A stretch of 64,000 nucleotides of DNA from contig CM057149.1 of assembly GCA_029964075.1 (NCBI GenBank), positions 12,906,465 through 12,970,464 of the forward strand, given 5' to 3'. Positions 37,751 through 48,530 of this stretch are shown in pieces; positions within the stretch are counted from its first letter, which is position 1, and every line of letters begins with the position of its first letter. The notes under the pieces were generated by a model that saw only the letters and a list, made by a program, of their open reading frames with translations, did no database searches and was not told where the DNA came from. The position numbers and the translations under genes were made by a program. The stretch is from Patiria pectinifera (taxonomy: Eukaryota; Echinodermata; Asteroidea; Valvatida; Asterinidae).

Positions 37751-38641
37751 TTCTACAAAACAAGCAGTTGGAGATTGCACTATTTACAATAACTGGCCAG
37801 GGTTCTTTTTCCTGGAAGTTTTATCTGCATGCTAATACTTTGCATGCTACAAAGTCATTTCCAAGCAATGGGTGGTCTGTTTTTATCTTGTTGTGGTAAT
37901 AATGGCAACTCATTACAGCTACAATTTCAGGTGATTTCATTCTGTTGCTACACACTCCACTGTTTGTGTTTAATTCACTCGTCGGGGTTGGGCTCTATGT
38001 GTGCTGCCTCAGTCGTCCCAGTGGGGCGCGCGTTGCGCGTTTGGCAGTAAGGTCCTGGGAGCGACGGGCAGTGCCTCAATTCAAACTAAATAAACAAGTT
38101 GGGTATTTAGTTCTGAAGTAAGACTTGGAATTTGGACGTTAAACATTTAACAGGTTGTGTTTACTCTTTGTAAAAAAGTACGCCAAGCACCCATTTGTAC
38201 TGATGGGGCATGCCAACCGTAGCTACCAGCGGTGGACCAAATCGGGGTGCTTTTCCAATTTATTAAGTAATTTTTGCATATATTCAAGTCACGTGACAAA
38301 ACTAACAAACACTTTGGCTAGCACCCACTTGTTCTGGTGGGGCTAGTGAATGGTTGGCAAGCGTGCCAAGGTTTTGGGCCCAGTGATGCCAAGCATGGCA
38401 AGGAGGGGCAAGCGTGCCCCGTTTTATGGCAAGCGTGCCGAAATATTTACGCAAATAACTTTAAGTAAATCGAAAGATAATTTTAATTGTTCCAGTATAG
38501 TTTATCAAGGTATTCACTGCCATTTAATCAAGTTAAATATTGACCATGGAGAAATAAAATAGCGGCTAAAAAAAAAAAAAACTATGCCAAAAAGTCAAGT
38601 CATTGTTTCAATGCGTGGTTTTGTGCGTAGTCTGAGAATAA

Positions 38642-39591
38642 TTCATTTTATCACTGAAAGATAAAATACATTATTCTCCACAAACGCACAGTTGAGTCCT
38701 ACACTTTCTTTTATCAGCTGATGGTTGCTATGGTGTAGGAAAAGTAAACATATCGATTGGCCTAGTTGCAGTTTGCTGCCCCTTGATGGCATGAAGCCAT
38801 AAACGATGTTATTGGCATAAGGATTGATGCTTTTTGCTAAGTTGGTACAAATGTAATAAGTTCACGCGCGCATTGACGCGCTAAGTGCATTTGGGGCAAG
38901 AAAGGCCAGTTCGGCGTAGCTTTTTGAGACCGCTACATCAAAAATAAACCCACCTCCTCCCCTTCATCCGCCATATTTTACGAATTTATAAATGGCAGTA
39001 AGGTCCTGGGAGCGACGGGCAGTGCCTCAATTCAAACTAAATAAACAAGTTGGGTATTTAGTTCTGAAGTAAGACTTGGAATTTGGACGTTAAACATTTA
39101 ACAGGTTGTGTTTACTCTTTGTAAAAAAGTACGCCAAGCACCCATTTGTACTGATGGGGCATGCCAACCGTAGCTACCAGCGGTGGACCAAATCGGGGTG
39201 CTTTTCCAATTTATTAAGTAATTTTTGCATATATTCAAGTCACGTGACAAAACTAACAAACACTTTGGCTAGCACCCACTTGTTCTGGTGGGGCTAGTGA
39301 ATGGTTGGCAAGCGTGCCAAGGTTTTGGGCCCAGTGATGCCAAGCATGGCAAGGAGGGGCAAGCGTGCCCCGTTTTATGGCAAGCGTGCCGAAATATTTA
39401 CGCAAATAACTTTAAGTAAATCGAAAGATAATTTTAATTGTTCCAGTATAGTTTATCAAGGTATTCACTGCCATTTAATCAAGTTAAATATTGACCATGG
39501 AGAAATAAAATAGCGGCTAAAAAAAAAAAAACTATGCCAAAAAGTCAAGTCATTGTTTCAATGCGTGGTTTTGTGCGTAGTCTGAGAATAA
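38642..39591 (-). mobile_element. Short Helentron/Helitron2-like element, locus 2
   Basis: A 950-bp non-autonomous copy in minus orientation, abutting the long copy without an intervening base (GTCTGAGAATAA then TTCATTTTATC at 38,641/38,642). Its two blocks are nearly identical to the ends of the adjacent long copy. Its linker (CCCACCTCCTCCCC) is homologous to that of the short copy at locus 1. The satellite continues at 39,592 with no duplicated base. Confidence 0.7.
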
Positions 39592-40651
39592 ATGTAAATA
39601 AAAAGCCGAATTTCAACTGTTTTTACCCTAAATTTCGGCCAAATTTTCTTTTCAAAGGCAAATTTGTTCCCAAATCGAAATGGAATGTGTTCGGGGGTAC
39701 CTTAGGCATCTTTCTTGGAAGTTTTAAGGAATTTCATTTTTTAACCCCCCCCCCCAAAAACAAAAATGCAAGGGGTTAGCCTTACATTTTTAACCAAATT
39801 TGGCCAAAATTTACTTTTCTCCAAGCGACGCAGAAATACCTCTGGAGACGAGTGGAACATGAATCAATATTGAAACACCCACATTTTGGCAGATTTTGGC
39901 AAAAATCATCCATTTTGAAGTAGGAAATACATGTAAATAAAAAGCCAAATTTCAACTGTTTTTACCCCAGATTTCGGCAAAAATGTCTTTTCAAAGGCAC
40001 ATTTTTTTCCAAATCGAATTGGAATGTGTTCGGGGGTACCTTAGGCATCTTTCTTGGAAGTTTTAAGGAATTTCAATTTTGGCCAAAATTGAAAAAAAAA
40101 AATACAAGGGGTTTAATAGCCTTACATTTTTAACCAAATTTGGCCAAAAATTGACTTTTCTCCAAACAACGCAGAAATACCTCTGGAGACGAGTTGAGTA
40201 TAAATCAATATTCAAACACCCGCATTTTGGCAGATTTTGGCAAAAATCATCCATTTTGGGGTAGGAAATACATGTAAATAAAAAGCCGAATTTCAACTGT
40301 TTTTACCCTAAATTTCGGCCAAATTTTCTTTTCAAAGGCACATTTGTTCCCAAATCGAATTGGAATGTGTTCGGGGGTACCTTAGGTATCTTTCTTGGAA
40401 GTTTTAAGGAATTTCATTTTTTGACCCCCCCCCCCCCAAAAAAATACAAGGGGTTAGCCTTACAACGGCCAACTACCCTAAATTTCGGCCAAATTTTCTT
40501 TTCAAAGGCACATTTGTTCCCAAATCGAATTGGAATGTGTTCAGGGGTACCTTAGGCATCTTTCTTGGACGTTTTAAGGAATTTCATTTTTTGGCCAAAA
40601 TTAAAAAATTACAAGGGGTTAGCCAAACATTTGTAACCAATTTTGACTTAA
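39592..40651. repeat. Satellite array, segment 6
   Basis: The remainder of the interrupted monomer and about three more. It ends with the same CAACGGCCAACTACCC-type monomer that precedes spacer copies 1-3. Confidence 0.95.
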
Positions 40652-42231
40652 TTTTGATTATAGTCAATTATTAAATATTCATAGATTGACATAGATGGGT
40701 GTTTTGTTTTTAATACTACCGGAGACCTGCCGAGCAGATGTAAATAGCAAACAAAACCAAAGCTTAAAAAGTAGAGGATTAAAAAAAATCAAAAAGTTAT
40801 GTGCTAGTCAAGCTTTCAGGGATCGGTCTGAGCCATAACAATGCCCCAGCCGATCCCTTAGTTCTCTTCCGGGGTCTCGGCGTCCCCGACCAATACACAC
40901 TTCCTTCCCTGTCCATCCATGTAACCCGAAGGCCAGGCGCCATGTAAAAGCAAAGAGCTAAGGGAGGAACAGGGCGGCACCCTAAGCCCTGATCCTCCGA
41001 GTGGACCACATGCCCTGAACCTGTACGAAGACGCCAACCTGGAATTCGCGGACAGTACCAGCAGCAGTGCTTACCGATTAAGCTAAGGTACTGTTGGTGT
41101 TTTAAGACGGGAAATTAAACATCTTATAATGACTGAATGCGTGCGTTGAAAAGCAAAAGCACATCGACGGGATTCGAACCCGGGACCCCGCGATTTGTAG
41201 ACGACGAATCTAACCACTTGGCCATTCGGCTTTCTTAGAATTCTGCTCAAAAATGATTCGTATGAATAGGCAGAGAAACATTGAACATTGCTTTGTTAAT
41301 CTGTTTTAGCTAGCTCCATGGACGAAACAGAAGTCAACATTAGACGGATGTCTTTAAAAAAATAAACAAATTTGTTTTAGGGATTAGTTTTTTTTGGAAA
41401 TTCATCATGTGCGTTCTGGGGCGGACCAGGAATATTTTTATCCGATTGCTGCCGACAGGCGGACAGCAATTTTCGTGTGTGTCAGACCAGGGGGCTGGTT
41501 TCGACCCGTCTTGATCCGTGCCTGACTTCTACTCTTTGTATTTGGTCAGATACGGATTCTGAACTCCGTCACTGCTATTTCAACATTTAATATACGGACG
41601 CCTTTAAAAAATGAACTAGTTTGTTTTACGAATGTTTGTTAAGTATAGCGCCGGCAAATTTTTCGGAATTTCATTTCCGAAAAATTTCAAAATTTCAAAA
41701 TCGTTCCAAAATTTGCTACGCCGGCCAAATCACGATTTGCATGCCCTCAAATTCTTCGGTATTTGAGCATATTGTGAGCCATGTACTTGAGGGTTTGTAA
41801 CAAATATGGGTGGAAGCCTTGCACAGGACTGTAAGCTTCTAGTTCTATGCAATTTGGATGAAATTTGAGCCCTAAAAGCGCACTACTTTGCAATGGAGTG
41901 TAGGCCTCGTTTTACAAAATGGCTGCAGGCTTCAGGACTACTTTAAAGGGTGATCATCATCGGATGGAAATACGCTTTAATTGAATGTGAGTCTCGAATA
42001 CCAGAGAGAGTTGTGAATATTTGTTTCTGAATTTCTGAAGAGGGGGCATTTATTATTGGGGTATATGGCAGCTTATTTACTGGTCTGCAACCTTAAAAGC
42101 GGACGTAACTCTGGGACAGTTGGTGGCGCTCTTCATCACTGCCGACTGACGGACGTGACACGCTTTTTCCGACGGACCGATTTTGTCGCAGGCCCAAATT
42201 TGCTTCGCGCGTCCATGGGCGTTTTTTTTTC
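40652..42231. repeat. 1.58-kb spacer repeat, copy 4
   Basis: Full-length spacer. It shares with copy 5 changes such as GGTACTGTTGG, CCACTTGGCC and GGGATTAGTTTT, so copies 4 and 5 are each other's closest relatives. The hairpin is conserved at 41,656-41,687. Confidence 0.95.
41160..41232 (-). pseudogene. tRNA-like Pol III unit in spacer copy 4
   Basis: A box TGGCCAAGTGG (one change from copy 1, still consensus), perfect B box GGTTCGAATCC, and TTTT after the 3' end. Confidence 0.65.
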
Positions 42232-43062
42232 TTTTCAAAGGCACATTTGTTCCCAAATGGAATTGGAATGTGTTCAGGGTTACCTTAGGCATCTTTCTTA
42301 GAAGTTTAAAGGAATTTAATTTTTGGGGGGCCACAATTGAAAAAAAAATACAAGGGGTTAGCCTTACATTTTTAACCAAATTTGGCCAAAAATTGACTTT
42401 TCTCCAAACAACGCAGAAAAACCTCTGGAGACGAGTTGAGCATAAATCAATATTCAAACACCCACATTTTGGCAGATTTTGGCAAAAATCATCCATTTTG
42501 AAGTAGGAAATACATTGTAAATAAAAAGCCAAATTTCAACTGTTTTTACCCCAGATTTCGGCAAAAATTTCTTTTCAAAGGCACATTTTTTCCAAATCGA
42601 ATTGGAATGTGTTCGGGGGTACCTTAGGCATCTTTCTTGGAAGTTTTAAGGATTTTCAATTTTGGCCAAAATTGAAAAAAAAAATACAAGGGGTTTAATA
42701 GCCTTACATTTTTAACCAAATTTGGCCAAAAATTGACTTTTCTCCAAACAACGCAGAAATACCTCTGGGGACGAGTTGAGTATCAATCAATATTCAAACA
42801 CCCCCATTTTGGCAGATTTTGGCAAAAATCATCCATTTTGGGGTAGGAAATACATGTAAATAAAAAGCCAAATTTCAACTGTTTTTACCCCAAATTTCGG
42901 CCAAATTTTCTTTTCAAAGGCACATTTGTTCCTAAATCGATTTGGAATGTGTTCGGGGGTACCTTAGGCATCTTTCTTGGAAGTTTTAAGGAATTTCATT
43001 TTTTGACCAAAATTAAAAAATTACAAGGGGTTAGCCTAACATTTGTAACAATTTTTTACTTA
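42232..43062. repeat. Satellite array, segment 7 (two to three monomers)
   Basis: A very short array between spacers 4 and 5; spacer-to-spacer distance is 2,411 bp against 8,650 bp for copies 1-2. Monomer number per macro-unit is thus highly variable. Confidence 0.95.
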
Positions 43063-44650
43063 ATTTGGATTATAGTCAATTATTAAATATTCATAGATTG
43101 ACATAGATGGGTGTTTTGTTTTTAATACTACCGGAGACCTGCCGAGCAGATGTAAATATCAAACAAAACCAAAGCTTAAAAAATAGAGGCTTAAAAAAAT
43201 CAAAAAGTTATGTGCTAGTCAAGCTTTCAGGGATCGGTCTGAGCCATAACAATGCCCCAGCCGATCCCTTAGTTCTCTTCCGGGGTCTCGGCGTCCCCGA
43301 CCAATACACACTTCCTTCCCTGTCCATCCATGTAACCCGAAGGCCAGGCGCCATGTAAAAGCAAAGAGCTAAGGGAGGAACAGGGCGGCACCCTAAGCCC
43401 TGATCCTCCGAGTGGACCACATGCCCTGAACCTGTACGAAGACGCCAACCTGGAATTCGCGGACAGTACCAGCAGCAGTGCTTACCGATTAAGCTAAGGT
43501 ACTGTTGGTGTTTTAAGACGGGAAATTAAACATCTTATAATGACTGAATGCGTGCGTTGAAAAGCAAAAGCACATCGACGGGATTCGAACCCGGGACCCC
43601 GCGATTTGTAGACGACGAATCTAACCACTTGGCCATTCGGCTTTCTTAGAATTCTGCTCAAAAATGATTCGTATGAATAGGCAGAGAAACATTGAACATT
43701 GCTTTGTTAATCTGTTTTAGCTAGCTCCATGGACGAAACAGAAGTCAACATTAGACGGATGTCTTTAAAAAAATAAACAAATTTGTTTTAGGGATTAGTT
43801 TTTTTTGGAAATTCATCATGTGCGTTCTGGGGCGGACCAGGAATATTTTTATCCGATTGCTGCCGACAGGCGGACAGCCATTTTTCGTGTGTGTCAGACC
43901 AGGGGGCTGGTTTCGACCCCGTCTTGATCCGCGCCTGACTTCTACTCTTTGTATTTGGTCAGATACGGATTCTGAACTCCGTCACTGCTATTTCAACATT
44001 TAATAAACGGACGCCTTTAAAAAATGAACTAGTTTGTTTTACGAATGTTTGTTAAGTATAGCGCCGGCAAATTTTTCGGAATTTCATTTCCGAAAAATTT
44101 CAAAATTTCAAAATCGTTCCAAAATTTGCTACGCCGGCCAAATCACGATTTGCATGCCCTCAAATTCTTCTGTATTTGAGCATATTGTGGGCCATGTACT
44201 TGTAGGGTTTGTAACAAATATGGGTGGAAGCCTTGCACAGAACTGTAAGCTTCTAGTTCGCGATCTATGCAATTTGGATGAAATTTGAGCCCTAAAAGCG
44301 CACTACTTTGCAATGGAGTGTAGGCCTCGTTTTACAAAATGGCTGCAGGCTTCAGGACTACTTTAAAGGGTGATCATCTTCGGATGGAAATACGCTTTAA
44401 TTGAATGTGAGTCTCGAATACCAGAGAGAGTTGTGAATATTTGTTTCTGAATTTCTGAAGAGGGGGCATTTATTATTGGGGTATATGGCAGCTTATTTAC
44501 TGGTCTGCAACCTTAAAAGCGGACGTAACTCTGGGACAGTTGGTGGCGCTCTTCATCACTGCCGACTGACGGACGTGACACGCTTTTTCCGACGGACCGA
44601 TTTTGTCGCAGGCCCAAATTTGCTTCCCGCGTCCATGGGCGTTTTTTTTT
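43063..44650. repeat. 1.58-kb spacer repeat, copy 5
   Basis: Full-length copy with the usual internal elements (hairpin at 44,069-44,100) and a small insertion CGCGA near 44,259. Confidence 0.95.
43571..43643 (-). pseudogene. tRNA-like Pol III unit in spacer copy 5
   Basis: Same A and B boxes as copy 4, with TTTT downstream. Confidence 0.65.
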
Positions 44651-45118
44651 CTTTTCAAAGGCACATTTGTTCCCAAATGGAATTGGTATGTGTTCAGGGT
44701 TACCTTAGGCATCTTTCTTAGAAGTTTTAAGGAATTTCATTTTTTTGGGGCCAAAATTGAAAAAAAAATACAAGGGGTTTAATAGCCTTACATTTTTAAC
44801 CAAATTTGGCCAAAAATTGACTTTTCTCCAAATAACGCAGAAATACCTCTGCAGACGAGTTGAGCATAAATCAATATTCAAACACCCCCATTTTGGCAGA
44901 TTTTGGCAAAAATCATCCATTTTGGGGTAGGAAATACATGTAAATAAAAAGCCAAATTTCAACTGTTTTTACCCCAAATTTCGGCCAAATTTTCTTTTCA
45001 AAGGTACATTTGTTCCCAAATCGAATTGGAATGTGTGCGGGGGTACCTTAGGCATCTTTCTTGGAAGTTTTAAGGAATTTCATTTTTTGACCAATAAAAA
45101 AAAAAATACAAGGGGTTA
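44651..45118. repeat. Satellite array, segment 8a
   Basis: About one and a half monomers following spacer 5, interrupted by a MITE at 45,119 at the TTA of GGGGTTAGCC. Confidence 0.9.
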
Positions 45119-45482
45119 GGCCAAAAAAATAAAAATATTCGGTCTCTGGTCAGACCAAAGTTCCGGAATTGACGCGGGGACGCGGCTTTTTTTTTTCCCC
45201 TTCAAGCTTGGATTGTACAGACAAGGTGGGGTACTATTTTGCTATTTGGTGTCCTCATGTACATTGGTGTCCTCCATAATTTGCCTTGGTGCTCTCGATC
45301 ATTTGCCTTGGTGCAATTTCCCATTCCTTGGTGCTCTTTGGTAAAAAAAAATTGAGGAGGTGCGGCAATAGAGGGCGCTGTTGGAGCTACCGCGGATCAT
45401 TGTGGAAAAAAAAAGGATTGACGCGCATGATTAATATCGACGCGCGCGCTGACCAGAGACCGACTTACTTTTTTTTTTGGCC
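45119..45482. mobile_element. PIF/Harbinger-like MITE 2
   Basis: A 364-bp insertion with inverted ends GGCCAAAAAAA and a subterminal CGGTCTCTGGTCAG (right arm CTGACCAGAGACCG). TTA is duplicated at 45,116-45,118 and 45,483-45,485. It resembles MITE 1 only at the ends and in GACGCGGCTTTTTTTT and GACGCGCATG words, so it is a related but distinct subfamily in the same target word. Confidence 0.75.
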
Positions 45483-46185
45483 TTAGCCTTACATTTTTAA
45501 CCAAATTTGGCCAAAATTGACTTTTCTCCAAGCGACGCAGAAATACCTCTGGAGACGAGTGGAGCATGAATGAATATTGAAACACCCACATTTTGGCAGA
45601 TTTAGGCACATATCAACCATTTTGAAGTAGGAAATACATGTAAATAAAAAGCCAAATTTCAACTGTTTTTACCCCAGATTTCGGCAAAAATCTCTTTTCA
45701 AAGGCACATTTGTTCCCAAATCGAATTGGAATGTGTTCGGGGGTACCTTAGGCATCTTTCTTGGAAGTTTTAAGGAATTTCAGTGTTGGCCAAAATTGAA
45801 AAAAAAATAATACAAGGGGTTAGCTTTACATTTTTAACCAAATTTGGCCAAAAATTGACTTTTCTCCAAACAACGCAGAAATACCTCTGGAGACGAGTTG
45901 AGTATCAATCAATATTCAAACACCCCCATTTTGGCGGATTTTGGCAAAAATCATCCAATGTGGGGTAAGAAGTACATGTAAATAAAAAGCCAAATTTCAA
46001 CTGTTTTTACCCTAAATTTCGGCCAAATTTTCTTTTTAAAGGCACATTTGTTCCCAAATCGAATTGGAATGTGTTCAGGGGTACCTTAAGCATCTTTCTT
46101 GGAAGTTTTAAGAAATTTCATTTTTTGGCCAAAATTGAAAAAATACAAGGGGTTTGCCTTACATTTGTAACCAATTTTGACTTAA
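45483..46185. repeat. Satellite array, segment 8b (right edge of satellite domain)
   Basis: About two monomers, more diverged than the interior ones (GTGTTGGCC, GGCGGATTTTGG, CCAATGTGGGG). Higher divergence at an array edge is typical of satellites homogenised by unequal exchange. Confidence 0.9.
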
Positions 46186-46560
46186 TTTTGATTATAGTCA
46201 ATTATTAAATATTCATCGATTGATGACATAGATCGTTGTTTTGTTTTTAATACTACCGGAGACCTGCCTAGCAGATGTAAATATCAAACAAAACCAAAGC
46301 TTAAAAAATAGAGGCTTAAAAAAATCAAAAAGTTATGTGCTAGCTAAGCATTCAGGGATCGGTCTGAGCCATAACAATGCCCCAGCCGATCCCCTAGGAC
46401 TAGGGGGGGGGGGGGGGGGCTGGTTTCGACCCCGTCTGGATCCCGCCTACTCTTTGTTTTTGGTCAGATACAGATTCTGAACTCCGTCACTACCATTTCA
46501 ACATTTAATATACGGACACCTTTAAAAAATGAACTAGCTTGCTTTACGGATTTGTTTGTT
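46186..46560. repeat. 1.58-kb spacer repeat, copy 6, internally deleted
   Basis: Matches the first about 210 bp of the spacer, then after an 18-G run jumps to the region after the tRNA-like unit, and ends in GAACTAGCTTGCTTTACGGA. The tRNA-like unit is missing. No satellite follows. Confidence 0.85.
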
Positions 46561-47945
46561 AACACTGTAAATCAGACTTCTGTTCCGTTCGACTAGGCTC
46601 AGTGTTTCCAACAGTCTTCTCATTGGCGTGTAATCAAACGTTATTTTCCTAAAAAATAATGTGAGCAGTACGTTATCATACTCAATTTTATTATAAAATA
46701 AATTAACCCTTTATAAAAGGGCCGGGTACATGCATATAGACTTATTATTCAGCACAAAACTACGTATAAGAGGAAATTCCGTTGTCACGACCCGTAGCGC
46801 CGGAATTTTTTCGCTTCGCGACAACCCGTGGTGCGAATTTTGGGGTTTTTTTAATCAAAAAGTGCGCAAGACTCATACAGAATATCCCCCCCCCAAAAAA
46901 ACTTGACGGTCGAATCGGGCATGGCTTCAGAAAATTGGGGGGGGGGGGTTAGTATTCAAAATCATGTCTAATTGCCGAGTAAAATAATTGGTCTCCCAAA
47001 TTCAATGAAGTTAATTTCTTAATTTCCTAAGGAATTCATTTACAAAACTTTTCTTCCATTTTCTTTTCTTTTTTATTTTCCGAGGCCCAACAATTGGGAA
47101 CTGAAAATACCTGTAACTCGGTCCGATATGTCTGATTCCCATATTCCATGCATCTCTGGGAAGCTTATTCAGCGCTCTTATAATTGAGCCCAAAATCCAA
47201 GTTTTCAAAAAATTGGTCCATTATGCCTGGTTTGGTGCTGGAGGGTCACATGTACTACATTGTGCTTGTATTAAAAACAATTACATGTACAAATGCATCA
47301 TTTTCTCACACAGTTACTGAATAAAACATCACGATTTCAATTATCTCCACATCTACATGTACAGGCTAACCCACAACAAAAACCAACATGTCGTCAACCA
47401 ATTTATAAAGATATTGCATGTGAATTTTGGAATATTTTCTAATTACCTCTTTAAATCAGATAACCAGTCTACATTACAAACTTTATTTCATCGTCTTGGA
47501 CCACTTTCCTTGGAAGTGAGAAAGCGCAGTTTAGGATTTATTTCCTTTGTTCGAGAGTAACGTGACTTTTCACGTGACTTATTCTACCGGCCTCGATCTG
47601 AAAACTTGATAAATAAAAAACGTGGCCCAAGTGGCCCATTAAAAGTGAAATGCATTCATTCTTAAAGCTTCTAGTGCTTAAATCTGAATTTTGGTGAGTT
47701 TTGCCTGTAAAATACATTACAGGATGTATCTCAAAATATGGCCGTGAGATTTCCGACTGATTTTGAGCTGCAGTAGGGTCACGTGACGTGACGAGGTGTA
47801 TCAGAAGTTACACTGAGTGCATTATCTCTCTCACACAGGTAAATCTATATGGAAAAAGAACCGATTCAAGCCGTAAAGTTTCATTCAGAAATGGTGTGAA
47901 AAGCGATGAGTATATTTATTGTACAATGTACCTGTCATAGATACA
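46561..47945. other. Unassigned intergenic DNA
   Basis: I see no gene here. A stretch near 46,790-46,850 (GTAGCGCCGG ... CAACCCGTGGTGCGAATTTT) resembles 63,940-63,995, so it is an interspersed repeat. A G-run lies at about 46,938-46,948. Short open frames look random. Confidence 0.6.
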
Positions 47946-48530
47946 ACAATTCAATTCAATTCAATATATTTATTGTCCACGTTAAAAAACATAGAAATCT
48001 GACATCCACTGGCCAAATACAAGTACACACAGTCATTATAAAAACTATATAAATTACAAAATAAGAGAAGTTTGAAATACAAAGCAACAAAAGACCCGCA
48101 CACTAAAAAAATGCACCAGCCAAAACAACGCCCACCGGTCACATGGGACATCATAGACAACATCAGGCTGGAAGGATACAGTGAGAAAAAAACACCCAGC
48201 CTTCCTACCCCCGTAGCCCCCCGTGACCAATCAACGCTGCCCCGACCAATCCATTCCAAGAGTGCGAAAAATACATTACAAGACTATGGTAAAAAGTGCT
48301 ACCAACCCTTAGTTAGACCATGCTTGCATTGTCTTTGAACATGTGAATAGACCATGCTTGCATTGTCTTTGAACATGTGAATAGCATTAGGAACAAAATG
48401 ATCGTCTGGTGCGACACAGTGAAGTCCTAGGAACAGAAAGACGAATATCCGACCTATTGAATGTAAAACAACTGTTAAGTGGATGAGAGATGTCTTGCAT
48501 TATTTTGTGTACTTTAAGCACGAGTCTTTT
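47946..48530 (-). pseudogene. Truncated non-LTR retrotransposon 3' end
   Basis: On the minus strand, broken frames read HPLNSCFTFNRSDIRLSVPR and, after a frame change, FVPNAIHMFKDNASMV. These resemble the region after the reverse transcriptase core of LINE-type elements (RT end with an R/N-rich stretch and x-F-x-P-x-A-I). The sequence ends in an AATAAATAT word and a short (TTGAA)n tail, typical of some LINE 3' ends. A 34-bp tandem duplication at about 48,316-48,384 disrupts it. The clade is not determined. Confidence 0.45.

Larger units (their letters stand above)
31014..38641 (-). mobile_element. Long Helentron/Helitron2-like element, locus 2
   Basis: A 7,628-bp copy in minus orientation; on the plus strand it starts TTCATTTTATCACTG and ends GTCTGAGAATAA. 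The terminal blocks match locus 1 and are diverged by many substitutions. The 3' hairpin (TTTTATC/GATAAAA) and the subterminal inverted TTATTCTCC are intact near 31,017-31,060. Internal homology to the locus 1 long copy is patchy. It is larger because it holds an expanded palindrome array (about 36,070-37,750), two nested MITEs and the GTGACTCGCGTGAC cluster. No replicase or helicase ORF is seen. Confidence 0.7.

Noticed and set aside
48072..48338. 88-residue plus-strand frame
   Set aside because: It lies antisense to a retrotransposon 3' end and resembles no protein.
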